35,435 bases of DNA from Burkholderiaceae bacterium (GTDB lineage: Bacteria; Pseudomonadota; Gammaproteobacteria; Burkholderiales; Burkholderiaceae_A): NCBI GenBank assembly GCA_018882795.1, contig VERJ01000023.1, forward strand, positions 1 through 35,435, in the 5' to 3' direction. Positions within the stretch are counted from its first letter, which is position 1; every line of letters begins with the position of its first letter. Made by a program: the position numbers and the translations under genes. Under the pieces are notes generated by a model. It did not search any database. It was given only the letters and a program-made list of their open reading frames with translations, and was not told where the DNA came from. Below, piece by piece: positions 8,580-16,254 of this stretch.

Positions 8580-9674
8580 ATGGCACTTCAATGCGGCATC
8601 GTTGGCCTGCCCAACGTCGGTAAATCCACCCTGTTCAACGCGCTGACCAAGGCGGGCATTGCAGCGGAGAACTATCCTTTCTGCACGATTGAGCCCAATG
8701 TGGGCATTGTGGAAGTGCCCGATCCGCGGCTTGCCAAGCTTGCCGAAATCGTCAAGCCCGAGCGCATCCTGCCGGCCACAGTGGAGTTTGTCGATATTGC
8801 TGGCCTGGTGGCGGGCGCAAGTAAAGGCGAAGGCCTGGGCAACCAGTTTCTGGCCAATATCCGCGAGACCGATGCCATTGTGAATGTGGTGCGTTGTTTT
8901 GAAGACGACAACGTGGTTCACGTGTCGGGCCGGGTCGATCCACTAGCCGATATTGAAACCATTGAGACCGAGCTTGCCCTGGCCGATCTTGCCAATGTGG
9001 AAAAGCAGATCGCTAAAACCGCAAAGCTGGCCAAATCGGGCAATGACAAAGAAGCCCAGCGTCTGCTGGTAGTGCTGGAGAAATGCCAGGCGCAGCTGGA
9101 TCAAGCCAAACCTGTCCGCGCACTGGATTTGTATGAAGAAGAAAAAGAGCTCATTCGGCCGTTTTGTCTGATCACCGCCAAGCCCGCCATGTTTGTGGCC
9201 AATGTGAATGAAAGCGGTTTTAAAAATAATCCGCATCTGGAAAAACTGGAGGCCTATGCCAAGGCCCAGAATGCTCCGGTGGTAGCGATCTGTGCGGCGA
9301 TTGAATCCGAGATTGCCGATATGCCCGATGAAGACAAGTCAGTCTTTCTAAGCGATATGGGCATGGAAGAGCCGGGCCTAAACCGCCTGATTCGCGCAGC
9401 GTTCAAATTGCTGGGACTGCAGACTTATTTCACAGCAGGTGTGAAAGAAGTCCGCGCCTGGACCGTGCGCGTCGGCGCTACTGCACCCCAGGCGGCTGGC
9501 GTGATCCACACCGATTTCGAACGCGGCTTTATTCGTGCCGAAGTGACTTCCTATGAAGACTTCATTGCATTTAAGGGCGAGCACGGCGCCAAAGAGGCAG
9601 GCAAGATGCGATTAGAGGGCAAGGAGTACATCGTTAAGGATGGCGATGTGATGCACTTCAGGTTCAACGTCTAG
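8580..9674 (+). CDS. ychF: Redox-regulated ribosome-binding P-loop ATPase YchF (OLA1 family)
   Basis: A TRAFAC-class Obg-family P-loop protein that prefers ATP over GTP and binds ribosomes. G1 is GLPNVGKST (residues 9-17). G3 appears in [22 protein letters not shown], with switch regions typical of Obg. The usual NKxD specificity motif is replaced by NVNE, as in all YchF proteins. A coiled-coil insertion lies near residues 130-200, and the C-terminal TGS-like domain ends [15 protein letters not shown]. The length of 364 residues is normal. It lies 21 bases after the ferredoxin gene and may share its transcript. About 160 bp without a gene follow it, with no clear terminator. Confidence 0.96.
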   Translation: MALQCGIVGLPNVGKSTLFNALTKAGIAAENYPFCTIEPNVGIVEVPDPRLAKLAEIVKPERILPATVEFVDIAGLVAGASKGEGLGNQFLANIRETDAIVNVVRCFEDDNVVHVSGRVDPLADIETIETELALADLANVEKQIAKTAKLAKSGNDKEAQRLLVVLEKCQAQLDQAKPVRALDLYEEEKELIRPFCLITAKPAMFVANVNESGFKNNPHLEKLEAYAKAQNAPVVAICAAIESEIADMPDEDKSVFLSDMGMEEPGLNRLIRAAFKLLGLQTYFTAGVKEVRAWTVRVGATAPQAAGVIHTDFERGFIRAEVTSYEDFIAFKGEHGAKEAGKMRLEGKEYIVKDGDVMHFRFNV

Positions 9675-9836
9675 GTCTGGATTGCCCTGAGGTGTCTTGT
9701 TGAGCAATCGGCAGGTTCTTGTAGACAGCAATACGCTGCTACCCCATGAGGGGACGGTGATTTCGTTAAGCCACTTGTGAGATCGCGTCGAAAATATTCA
9801 TTAAGACTTGCAGAAGTAATTAAGGAAAACAACCAT

Positions 9837-10331
9837 ATGGTCTCGCTTTTTTGGTCAAGAGCCTTTCTGATTCTCGCTGGGGTGTTCGGCGCGATTGCGG
9901 TGGCGGCAGGGGCCTACGCCTCGCACGGCCTGCCCGCCATGGTCGAGCCGCGCTTAGTCGACATGTTCGATAAAGCCGCTCGCTATCAGCTGGTGCATGC
10001 CGTCGCCCTGCTGGGCCTTGCCATGCTCAGTACTTTTAAATTTTTTAGAGTTTGGAGCGTGATTTCTGGACTCTTGTTTGCCGCTGGCGTGGTGCTGTTT
10101 TCAGGCAGCCTGTATGTACGCGTGCTGACCGATAACCCGGTATGGGGAATGGTCACGCCCTATGGTGGATTTGCGTTTATTGTGGGCTGGATTGCCTTGG
10201 TGGTGGCAGGGTGGAGTGCCAGGGCCCCTTCGGGGCCCCGCAAAGACGAGCTAAGCAAGGTGTCAGGCACCTCGGCAGACCAACCGTCACTGCGACCGCC
10301 CCCGGCGCGCGGCAGACTACAAAGAATGTAA
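9837..10331 (+). CDS. DUF423 family inner-membrane protein with a C-terminal tail
   Basis: A small membrane protein of the DUF423 (YgdD/YwdK) family, function unknown. Four hydrophobic segments are visible. They include ILAGVFGAIAVAAGAYASHGL, which carries the family's AFGAHGL-like motif, and GGFAFIVGWIALVVAGW. ATG at 9837 follows AAGGA (9821-9826) and gives a natural first helix; a GTG at 9777 would add 20 residues that do not look like the family. Relatives are about 120-130 residues, so the last 35-40 residues (SARAPSGPRKDEL onward) are an extra hydrophilic tail. That tail is encoded over two DNA palindromes and ends inside the 3' end of pth. Confidence 0.85.
   Translation: MVSLFWSRAFLILAGVFGAIAVAAGAYASHGLPAMVEPRLVDMFDKAARYQLVHAVALLGLAMLSTFKFFRVWSVISGLLFAAGVVLFSGSLYVRVLTDNPVWGMVTPYGGFAFIVGWIALVVAGWSARAPSGPRKDELSKVSGTSADQPSLRPPPARGRLQRM
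10222..10272. repeat. Two short perfect palindromes inside the DUF423 tail
   Basis: GGGCCCC (10222-10228), loop TTC, GGGGCCC (10232-10238) form a seven-pair GC stem. Thirty bases on, AGGTG-TCAGG-CACCT (10258-10272) forms a second. The latter resembles REP-type palindromes I remember from many environmental genomes; that is recollection, not a search. Neither has a T-tract, so they are not standard intrinsic terminators, though their place between convergent genes suggests former intergenic sequence. Confidence 0.5.
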
Positions 10332-10883
10332 TTTTCGCTGCGCTGCCGTCGTATCGCCTGACACGATCGTCGGCAATTCCTTCACCGCCTCATCCACAGC
10401 GCGGTCAATCGAAATCTTTTCTTCCAGCCGCGGTGCGTTCAGTACAAATGCGGCGACATCCTGGTTTAAAGCCAGTGTGCGCGGATGGCCAATGCCGATG
10501 CGCAGCCGCCAGAAGTTGGGCGATCCCAGATGCGATTCGATATCGCGCACACCGTTATGTCCGCCATGGCCACCGCCCTGCTTTAATCGCACTCCGCCCG
10601 GCGGCAGATCCAGCTCATCGTGGATCACCAGAATGTCTTGCGGTTCCAGCCGGTGAAAGCGCGCAAAGGCGCCCACCGCTTCGCCCGAAGCATTCATGAA
10701 GGTGGTGGGTTTCATGAGCCAACGGTCTTCGCCCGCGATGCGGACCTTGGCCACTTCAGCTTTGAATTTGGATTCACGGGCCCAACCAGGGCCCGTGAGC
10801 TGATCAACGACCCAGAATCCCACGTTGTGCCGATGGGCGGCATATTGGGATCCCGGGTTGCCGAGACCAACGATGAGTTTCAC
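10317..10883 (-). CDS. pth: Peptidyl-tRNA hydrolase
   Basis: Releases peptides from prematurely dissociated peptidyl-tRNAs so that tRNAs can be recycled. Starts MKLIVGLGNPGSQYAAHRHNVGF, with the catalytic His in the RHNVGF segment. Other active-site elements are PTTFMNASGEAV (Asn) and HDELDLPPG (Asp), followed by GGGHGGHNG. At 188 residues it is of normal length. It follows rplY by 29 bases, a pairing seen in most proteobacteria and consistent with a shared translation-related transcript. Its 3' end overlaps the convergent DUF423 gene by 15 bases. Confidence 0.96.
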   Translation of the reverse strand: MKLIVGLGNPGSQYAAHRHNVGFWVVDQLTGPGWARESKFKAEVAKVRIAGEDRWLMKPTTFMNASGEAVGAFARFHRLEPQDILVIHDELDLPPGGVRLKQGGGHGGHNGVRDIESHLGSPNFWRLRIGIGHPRTLALNQDVAAFVLNAPRLEEKISIDRAVDEAVKELPTIVSGDTTAAQRKLHSL

Positions 10884-10912
10884 TCAGGCAACCCGGAGTG
10901 ATTTCAAAGGGA

Positions 10913-11542
10913 TTACTTCTCGGCGGGCTTTGCTTCGGCAGCAGGCGCAGCACCTTCAGCGGGTGCGGCCTCTTCAGCAGCACCACCCGGCACCGAGGCG
11001 GTCACCACGGTGGGGTTCTCGCCGGTGTGCAGCACCAGGGTCACGCCTGCGGGCAACACCAGATCGCGCACATGCAGTGAATGGCCGATCGCCAGGTTTG
11101 CCAGATCGACTTCAATGAATTCAGGCAGATCCTTGGGCAGGCAGGAGACCAGGACATCGGTCAGTACGTGGCTCACCATGCCGCCCGACAGTTTGACTGC
11201 GGGAGAGATCTCCTGGTTTTTGAAGTGCAGGGGCACCTTGGTCTGCAGCTTCTGGCTGGCATCAACACGCTGGAAATCCACGTGCTGCACCAGAGGCTTA
11301 TAGGGGTGCATCTGATAATCACGCAGCAGGACCTGCTCGGATTTTCCATCGACTTCCAAATCCAGAATCGATGAATGAAAGGACTCAACCTTCAGCGCCA
11401 GCATCAGCGGGTTGTGATCCATCTCGATGTTGGCTGGGGATTTCTGGGCGCCATAGACAATGCCAGGCACCTTACCGTCACGGCGGAGTCGGCGGCTCGC
11501 ACCCGATCCCTGCACCTTACGGGAAGTGGCAACAACTTTCAT
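10913..11542 (-). CDS. rplY: 50S ribosomal protein L25/general stress protein Ctc
   Basis: Binds 5S rRNA in the large ribosomal subunit. This is the long (CTC-type) form: an N-terminal L25 domain (about residues 1-95, [20 protein letters not shown]) and a C-terminal beta domain, then an Ala/Glu/Pro-rich tail from about residue 185 ([20 protein letters not shown]). ATG at 11542 is chosen because GAAGGAG lies six bases before it; an upstream in-frame start would lie in the terminator hairpin. The hairpin at 11556-11581 separates it from prs, so expression may depend on read-through. Confidence 0.94.
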   Translation of the reverse strand: MKVVATSRKVQGSGASRRLRRDGKVPGIVYGAQKSPANIEMDHNPLMLALKVESFHSSILDLEVDGKSEQVLLRDYQMHPYKPLVQHVDFQRVDASQKLQTKVPLHFKNQEISPAVKLSGGMVSHVLTDVLVSCLPKDLPEFIEVDLANLAIGHSLHVRDLVLPAGVTLVLHTGENPTVVTASVPGGAAEEAAPAEGAAPAAEAKPAEK

Positions 11543-11555
11543 GTACTGCTCCTTC

Positions 11556-11581
11556 AAAAAACGCGCTGTCAATTCAGCGCG
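11556..11581 (-). terminator. Intrinsic terminator or attenuator between prs and rplY
   Basis: On the minus strand CGCGCTG (11581-11575), loop AATTGA, CAGCGCG (11568-11562) make a perfect seven-pair GC-rich stem, followed directly by six Ts (11561-11556). This is the clearest intrinsic terminator in the window. The T-tract ends only 13 bases before the rplY ATG, and the rplY Shine-Dalgarno follows it at once. No room is left for a promoter between them, so it may attenuate rplY-pth or trim prs mRNA. Confidence 0.8.
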
Positions 11582-11650
11582 GGTCAAAAACCTTCTGCTT
11601 CATTTGGCTGCCGCGACCAGCAATCCAGAGTCTGCAAAAGGAACGAAAAA

Positions 11651-12631
11651 TTACTCCACAAACAGCGAACTCACTGAGTCCGACTTCACAATTCTTAAAA
11701 TGGTTTCAGCCAACAATCCCGCGCATGACAGCACACGGATCCTGCCGGTGGCCTGCGCCTCTTTCGAAAGCGGAATGGAATCGGTGACCACCAGCTCATC
11801 GAGGGCTGATTTGGAGATACGCTCCGAAGCGCCGCCAGACAACACCGCGTGGGTGCAATAGGCCACCACACGCTCTGCGCCATGATCTTTCAGTGCCTGT
11901 GCAGCCTTGGTCAGGGTGCCGGCGGTATCGACCATGTCATCCATGATCATGCAGGTGCGGCCGGAGACATCACCGATGATGTTCATGACTTCCGACACAT
12001 TGGCCTTGGGCCGGCGCTTATCGATGATGGCCAGATCGCAGTCCATCTGCTTGGCAAAGGCCCGTGCCCGCACCACACCACCCACATCGGGTGAGACCAC
12101 CATCAGATTCTGATAGGTCTGCTGCCAGACATCGGCCAGGATGATCGGTGCGGCATAGATGTTATCGACAGGAATATCAAAAAACCCCTGGATCTGGTCT
12201 GAGTGCAGATCCATGGTGAGCACGCGGTCTACACCCACACTCTGGAACATATTGGCCACCACTTTGGCACTGATGGGCACACGGGAAGAGCGCACCCGGC
12301 GATCCTGGCGGGCATAGCCGAAGTAAGGAATTGCAGCGGTGATGCGTTCGGCAGAAGCACGACGCAGGGCATCGCACATCAGCATCACTTCCATCAAATG
12401 ATCATTGGCCGGTGCGCAGGTCGACTGCAGCACCACGGCGTGTTTACCGCGAACATGTTCGAGGATCTCGACCGTTGATTCGCCATCGCTGAATTGGGCG
12501 ACATTGGCCCGGCCCACGCGGGTGCCGAGATGCCGTGCGACATCCGTTGCCAACTTTGGATTGGCATTGCCGGTGAAGATCATGAGCCCCTCGGGGGCAC
12601 CGCCTTCTTTGTTTAGTATGCGGTCGACCAT
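11651..12631 (-). CDS. prs: Ribose-phosphate pyrophosphokinase (PRPP synthetase)
   Basis: Makes 5-phosphoribosyl diphosphate from ribose 5-phosphate and ATP, feeding purine, pyrimidine, NAD, histidine and tryptophan synthesis; hisG in this window uses its product. Motifs: FSDGE near residue 48, [11 protein letters not shown] (ATP flexible region), [12 protein letters not shown] (metal/ribose site), [15 protein letters not shown], and the PRPP loop [13 protein letters not shown] at 12631 gives 326 residues. The internal ATG at 12583 (MIFTGNANP) is the point where homologues align and has a GAGGGG before it, so the true start may be there. The gene follows tRNA-Gln by about 30 bases. Confidence 0.95.
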   Translation of the reverse strand: MVDRILNKEGGAPEGLMIFTGNANPKLATDVARHLGTRVGRANVAQFSDGESTVEILEHVRGKHAVVLQSTCAPANDHLMEVMLMCDALRRASAERITAAIPYFGYARQDRRVRSSRVPISAKVVANMFQSVGVDRVLTMDLHSDQIQGFFDIPVDNIYAAPIILADVWQQTYQNLMVVSPDVGGVVRARAFAKQMDCDLAIIDKRRPKANVSEVMNIIGDVSGRTCMIMDDMVDTAGTLTKAAQALKDHGAERVVAYCTHAVLSGGASERISKSALDELVVTDSIPLSKEAQATGRIRVLSCAGLLAETILRIVKSDSVSSLFVE

Positions 12632-12660
12632 CTCAGTCTTTGTCAGGGGCTACGGAAATC

Positions 12661-12737
12661 TGGCTGGGGAGGAAGGATTCGAACCCTCGTATGCCGGAAT
12701 CAAAATCCGGTGCCTTAACCAACTTGGCGACTCCCCA
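12661..12737 (-). tRNA. tRNA-Gln (anticodon TTG) with encoded CCA
   Basis: On the minus strand the acceptor TGGGGAG (12737-12731) pairs with CTCCCCA. The D-arm has AAGTTGGTTAAGGC, the anticodon stem CCGGA/TCCGG encloses TTTTGAT (anticodon TTG), and the T-arm is AGGGTTCGAATCCTT. GCCA ends the gene at 12661, so CCA is encoded. It lies five bases after the ispE stop and about 30 before prs, with no visible promoter of its own, so it is probably cut from a polycistronic transcript. Confidence 0.97.
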
Positions 12738-12742
12738 ACGGG

Positions 12743-13663
12743 TTACAACGCTTGCTCCGGGTGTTGCATCAGGGTCTGACAGACTCTCAACTGCGTGAGT
12801 CGGTCACCCTGCAACGACTGCAGCAACACATTCATGCGGTCGTAGAGACGATGGGCTGTTTCGGCGCTTGGCGCGGTGCAAAAAACTGCACCACCTGAGC
12901 CGGACATCCGCACCGCGGCCGGGGCAATCCCTTCGCTGGCAGCAGCCTGTGATAGCCAATCCAGAATCCTTCCGACTTCTGGAAAGTGGGCTTTAGTGAC
13001 AGCCTCCAGATCATTTCGGCCGAATTCCCACACGGGCTGCTGGGCTGCTTGAGCGAAGCCCGCAATTTTCAGGGGTTTGGAATTTCGTGTCAATTCAGGT
13101 GCAGCAAAGATCCTGGCGGTCGCGACATGGCAGGCTGGCACCGCCACCAGGACCCAGCGGGGGGCCGCCGTGTACGCCTGGAGCTGCTCCCCGATCCCCT
13201 CGACAAAGGCAGCCTGTCCGAATAGGAAAAAGGGGACATCGGCTCCAAGGGACAACCCAATCTCGGACAGCTGTTCCCGGCCTAGGCCCAGGCCCCAGAG
13301 CCTGTTCAACCCCATCAGCGTCGTGGCGGCATCCGAGCTGCCGCCGCCAAGGCCTGCACCGGAGGGGATGGCCTTGCGCACAAGGATATTCGCCCCGGGC
13401 CTGCCCGCCGTCTGCCACTGCCGGGTCTGCTGAAGTGCCCTGGCCGCCCGCACGGCCAAGTCGTCATCCACCGGGCCAAGCAGATCGCCCGCTCTGTTGA
13501 CCGATCCATCTGCGGCCAGGCTGAGATGGAGCTCATCGGCCCAGTCAATCAATTCGAAGGCACTCTGCAGCAGGTGATAACCATCGGGCCGCCTGCCCAC
13601 CACATGTAAAAAAAGATTGATCTTGGCTGGTGCTAAGAGATGAAGAGAATCGGAATGCGTCAT
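12743..13663 (-). CDS. ispE: 4-diphosphocytidyl-2-C-methyl-D-erythritol kinase
   Basis: A GHMP-family kinase phosphorylating CDP-methylerythritol in the non-mevalonate isoprenoid pathway, which supplies undecaprenyl lipid carriers and quinones. The N-terminal APAKINLFLHVVGRRPDGYH, the GHMP ATP loop PSGAGLGGGSSDAATTL and the C-terminal MSGSGGAVF are the three family motifs. ATG at 13663 gives 306 residues and the usual distance to APAKINL; the open frame extends further upstream, but that part would run into lolB and is unlike the family. It lies 28 bases after lolB and directly before tRNA-Gln. Confidence 0.95.
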   Translation of the reverse strand: MTHSDSLHLLAPAKINLFLHVVGRRPDGYHLLQSAFELIDWADELHLSLAADGSVNRAGDLLGPVDDDLAVRAARALQQTRQWQTAGRPGANILVRKAIPSGAGLGGGSSDAATTLMGLNRLWGLGLGREQLSEIGLSLGADVPFFLFGQAAFVEGIGEQLQAYTAAPRWVLVAVPACHVATARIFAAPELTRNSKPLKIAGFAQAAQQPVWEFGRNDLEAVTKAHFPEVGRILDWLSQAAASEGIAPAAVRMSGSGGAVFCTAPSAETAHRLYDRMNVLLQSLQGDRLTQLRVCQTLMQHPEQAL

Positions 13664-13691
13664 GAGCACCGAGCGGTCAAACCACGTGGGC

Positions 13692-14342
13692 CTAGGTGGG
13701 ATCCAGCACCGCCCGCAGCATGATGTCGGTCTGATGGATACGAAACCGGAATTCACGCGGGCCATCTTCCGACCGGCTCATCTGTTCTATGCTGAGCATC
13801 AACAGGGTGAGCGTTTGATTGATATCGGTTTCATTAAATCGTGCCGCCTCGGTACCAAACAGCGACATCAGCATGCGTTGCTGATCGGCCGTGTTAAGCA
13901 TCAGGCCCTCGGCATTAAAGGCCCTGATCTCAGCGCCCATGTTCAGCAATAAAGAGGTATTGGAGGGTTTTAACCTGCGCTCAAGGCTTCCAAGCGTCTG
14001 GCCCAGTGGCCCAACCCAGATCACCACCTGCCGTTCACCGCGGACATCACTTGCCCCTGCAGGCGTGATGCTGAGCCACTCGAATCGGCCCTGTCCGCCG
14101 CGCGAAGTATCGGGCTGCTCTCTTGAGGTCGCCTGAATGACAAATCGGCCCGAGTGGGCCAGCCGAATCTGTTCATTCGGATTGTCTAGTCGCAGCACGC
14201 CATCTTCCAGCTTGAGCCCCGTTTGCTGGGGCGGTGGTGTCTCCAGCCGGGGTGCTGATTGCGGAGCGCGTTGTGTGGCACAGCCCGTAAGTGCGATTGA
14301 CACGGCGAGGCTGATCAGAAGAAGTGGTGAGCGTAAAGACAT
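13692..14342 (-). CDS. lolB: Outer-membrane lipoprotein insertion protein LolB
   Basis: The outer-membrane lipoprotein that receives lipoproteins from LolA and inserts them in the outer membrane. A lipoprotein signal peptide ends in the lipobox LTGC (Cys about residue 21). The following HSGRFVIQA and GRFEWLSITPAG segments match the LolB beta-barrel start (SGRxxV ... GxFxW). Sequence similarity in LolB is low, so the call also leans on the TPR-lolB-ispE order, which is conserved in Betaproteobacteria. It starts 11 bases after the TPR gene stop. Confidence 0.85.
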   Translation of the reverse strand: MSLRSPLLLISLAVSIALTGCATQRAPQSAPRLETPPPQQTGLKLEDGVLRLDNPNEQIRLAHSGRFVIQATSREQPDTSRGGQGRFEWLSITPAGASDVRGERQVVIWVGPLGQTLGSLERRLKPSNTSLLLNMGAEIRAFNAEGLMLNTADQQRMLMSLFGTEAARFNETDINQTLTLLMLSIEQMSRSEDGPREFRFRIHQTDIMLRAVLDPT

Positions 14343-14353
14343 GATGGTGATGG

Positions 14354-15367
14354 TTAGCGTGGATGCACCCGCTCAATCGAAATCCCCAGCCGCTTAAGTG
14401 TGGCGCTGAGCACTTCATTGCGCGGATCGACTGCAAATGCGGATCGGAAAAAATTCTCCGCCTCGGCCTGCTGGCCTTTGACCCAAAGCACCTCGCCAAG
14501 ATGTGTCGAAATCTCAGCATCGGGCTGCTGTCGCTGTGCCTGCCGCAGGTATTGCTCCGCAAGTGTGAGGTTCCCCAATCGGAAGTGGACCCAGCCCATA
14601 CTGTCAATGATGTGCGCATCGTTGGGCGCAAGGGCCAGGGCCTGTTCAATCAGAGTCTTTGCTTCATCAAGCCGTTCGTTACGATCAGCCAGGTGATAGC
14701 CCAGTGCGTTATGCGCATGGGCATGTCGCGGCTCTTTTTTGATCAGACCGCGCAGCAGGCGCTCCATCTCCTGGGTCCGGCCGGCGCGCTCGTGCAGCAT
14801 CGCTAGGGTGTAGATGACGTTTGGTTTTTCTTGATCAGGCCGGCTTACGCTTTCAAAGATTTTCAGACCATCGGCCTTGTTCGGAGATCGGCCTGCAAGG
14901 CCAGCCAGATAATCATAAAAAGCTTCGGTCTGCTGTTGACGTGCGGCTTCATCACGCCGAACGGAGAGCGAGCGAATGAGTTTTTCGTTCTCGCCAGTGA
15001 TGAGCTGCAACAAATCCAAAGTGTTTTGCGCTTCCCGATCATTCGGCGCGCCGCGCTGCCAGATGGCCGCTGCTTCCTCCGCCCGCTGCGGGGATCGGGC
15101 CTCAATCGCCAGCTCGGTGGCCCGACGGGCGGCGGCTGGATCTTTTGTCTGCCGGGCGATGTTCAGATAGGTCGCTGCTGCAATGCCCACATCCCCCTGG
15201 GCCAAGGCGAATTCGCTGGCAAGAATCTGAAAGACCAGTGCGGCCTCTTCCCGGCCTCGCGCAACGGACTGCCCGGGCGCGGCCCAGACATGATGACTCC
15301 CCCCAAGCACAAGGCCCAGGGCCAGCAGCAGCCGACGCACAATGGGATGCCAAGAAGTTTGCGACAT
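14354..15367 (-). CDS. Exported tetratricopeptide repeat protein
   Basis: A 337-residue protein with an N-terminal signal peptide (RRLLLALGLVLGGSHHVWA, cut before APGQ) followed almost entirely by helical repeats. The clearest TPR units are in the C-terminal half: HAHNALGYHLADRNERLDEAKTL, then AHIIDSMGWVHFRLGNLTLAEQ, then ISTHLGEVLWVKGQQAEAENFF. TPR arrays bind partner proteins; no enzymatic motif is present. In Burkholderiales this gene commonly sits before lolB, which suggests but does not prove a role in outer-membrane lipoprotein handling. It is divergent from mutM with only 35 bases between the starts. Confidence 0.85.
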   Translation of the reverse strand: MSQTSWHPIVRRLLLALGLVLGGSHHVWAAPGQSVARGREEAALVFQILASEFALAQGDVGIAAATYLNIARQTKDPAAARRATELAIEARSPQRAEEAAAIWQRGAPNDREAQNTLDLLQLITGENEKLIRSLSVRRDEAARQQQTEAFYDYLAGLAGRSPNKADGLKIFESVSRPDQEKPNVIYTLAMLHERAGRTQEMERLLRGLIKKEPRHAHAHNALGYHLADRNERLDEAKTLIEQALALAPNDAHIIDSMGWVHFRLGNLTLAEQYLRQAQRQQPDAEISTHLGEVLWVKGQQAEAENFFRSAFAVDPRNEVLSATLKRLGISIERVHPR

Positions 15368-15402
15368 GCTTCTACACTAACCGATTCTGAAGAATCCATA
15401 TC

Positions 15403-16254
15403 ATGCCCGAACTGCCTGAGGTTGAAGTTACTGCGCAAGCGCTGCGCCCTGCGATTGACGGGGCGCGGCTTAAGGGATTTCGTTTTTCTGGCAAGTCCCT
15501 GCGGCATCCCTTTCCCAAGGCGGCACTGGCGCGATTGCAGGGAGCATCCGTGGTCGCCGTTGGGCGGCGCGCAAAATATGTGCTGATTGAATTTCCCATC
15601 GGCTGGCTGGCGATTCATTTGGGCATGTCGGGATCCATCGACTGTCGCATCGGGGTGGAGACAATTGCATGGGGCCCACACGATCATGTCGGGCTGAGCT
15701 TCGAGGGAACCAAGGGCGGCAGCGTGATGCTCGTGTATCACGATCCTCGACGCTTTGGTTCCTTTCAATGGATTGAAAAAGCAGGCCTGGGCGCAGCCGA
15801 TATTGCAGACCGCCTGGGACCTGGTGCCTGCGGCATGGAGCCGCTGGATCCAGCCTTTACTGGCAGGTGGCTCTTTGATGCTTCGCGCGGCCGCAAGGTG
15901 GCAATAAAGCAGTGGCTCATGGATGGCAGAACTGTCGTGGGGGTTGGGAATATCTATGCCTGCGAGGCATTGTTTGATGCGGGCATTCATCCCAGGCGGG
16001 CCGCCCGCGCGGTGTCATTGAAGCGTTATGAGCAGCTGGCGCCTGCGATTCAGCGCATTCTGAATCAGGCCATTGCCCAGGGGGGCAGCACCATTCAGGA
16101 TTTTCATGGCCCAGATGGCCAGGCGGGCCGCTATGGCCAATCGCACCGTGTTTATGGCCGCGAGGGCCAGCCCTGCCCCAGGTGTGCCAGGCCGATTCGC
16201 CGCATCGTGCAGGGTCAGCGCAGTACATTTTTCTGCCATGGCTGCCAGCGCTGA
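15403..16254 (+). CDS. mutM: Formamidopyrimidine-DNA glycosylase (Fpg/MutM)
   Basis: A bifunctional glycosylase and AP lyase that removes 8-oxoguanine and formamidopyrimidines from DNA. The protein begins MPELPEVEV: after Met removal, Pro is the catalytic nucleophile and Glu the general acid. The void-filling and helix-two-turn-helix region includes GVGNIYACEALFDAGIHP. The C-terminal zinc finger is CPRCARPIRRIVQ...FFCHGCQR with four cysteines. The length of 283 residues is slightly above the usual 270. The 3' end overlaps mutY by 17 bases, so the two repair genes acting on the same lesion are co-translated. Confidence 0.97.
   Translation: MPELPEVEVTAQALRPAIDGARLKGFRFSGKSLRHPFPKAALARLQGASVVAVGRRAKYVLIEFPIGWLAIHLGMSGSIDCRIGVETIAWGPHDHVGLSFEGTKGGSVMLVYHDPRRFGSFQWIEKAGLGAADIADRLGPGACGMEPLDPAFTGRWLFDASRGRKVAIKQWLMDGRTVVGVGNIYACEALFDAGIHPRRAARAVSLKRYEQLAPAIQRILNQAIAQGGSTIQDFHGPDGQAGRYGQSHRVYGREGQPCPRCARPIRRIVQGQRSTFFCHGCQR

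Noticed and set aside
9675-9836. Possible small gene, riboswitch or promoter in the 162-base ychF-DUF423 gap
   Set aside because: A four-pair CCCC/GGGG hairpin near 9741-9752 lacks a T-tract, candidate -35/-10 pairs have poor match or spacing, and no conserved RNA motif was recognised.
12405-12779. Reading frame containing EEGFEPSYAG across tRNA-Gln
   Set aside because: This is the well-known false protein made by translating tRNA genes; it is antisense to prs and covers the tRNA.
15368-15402. Operator in the 35-base TPR/mutM divergent gap
   Set aside because: The gap is too short for clear independent promoters, and GATTCTGAAGAATC-like symmetry is weak and unsupported by other sites.
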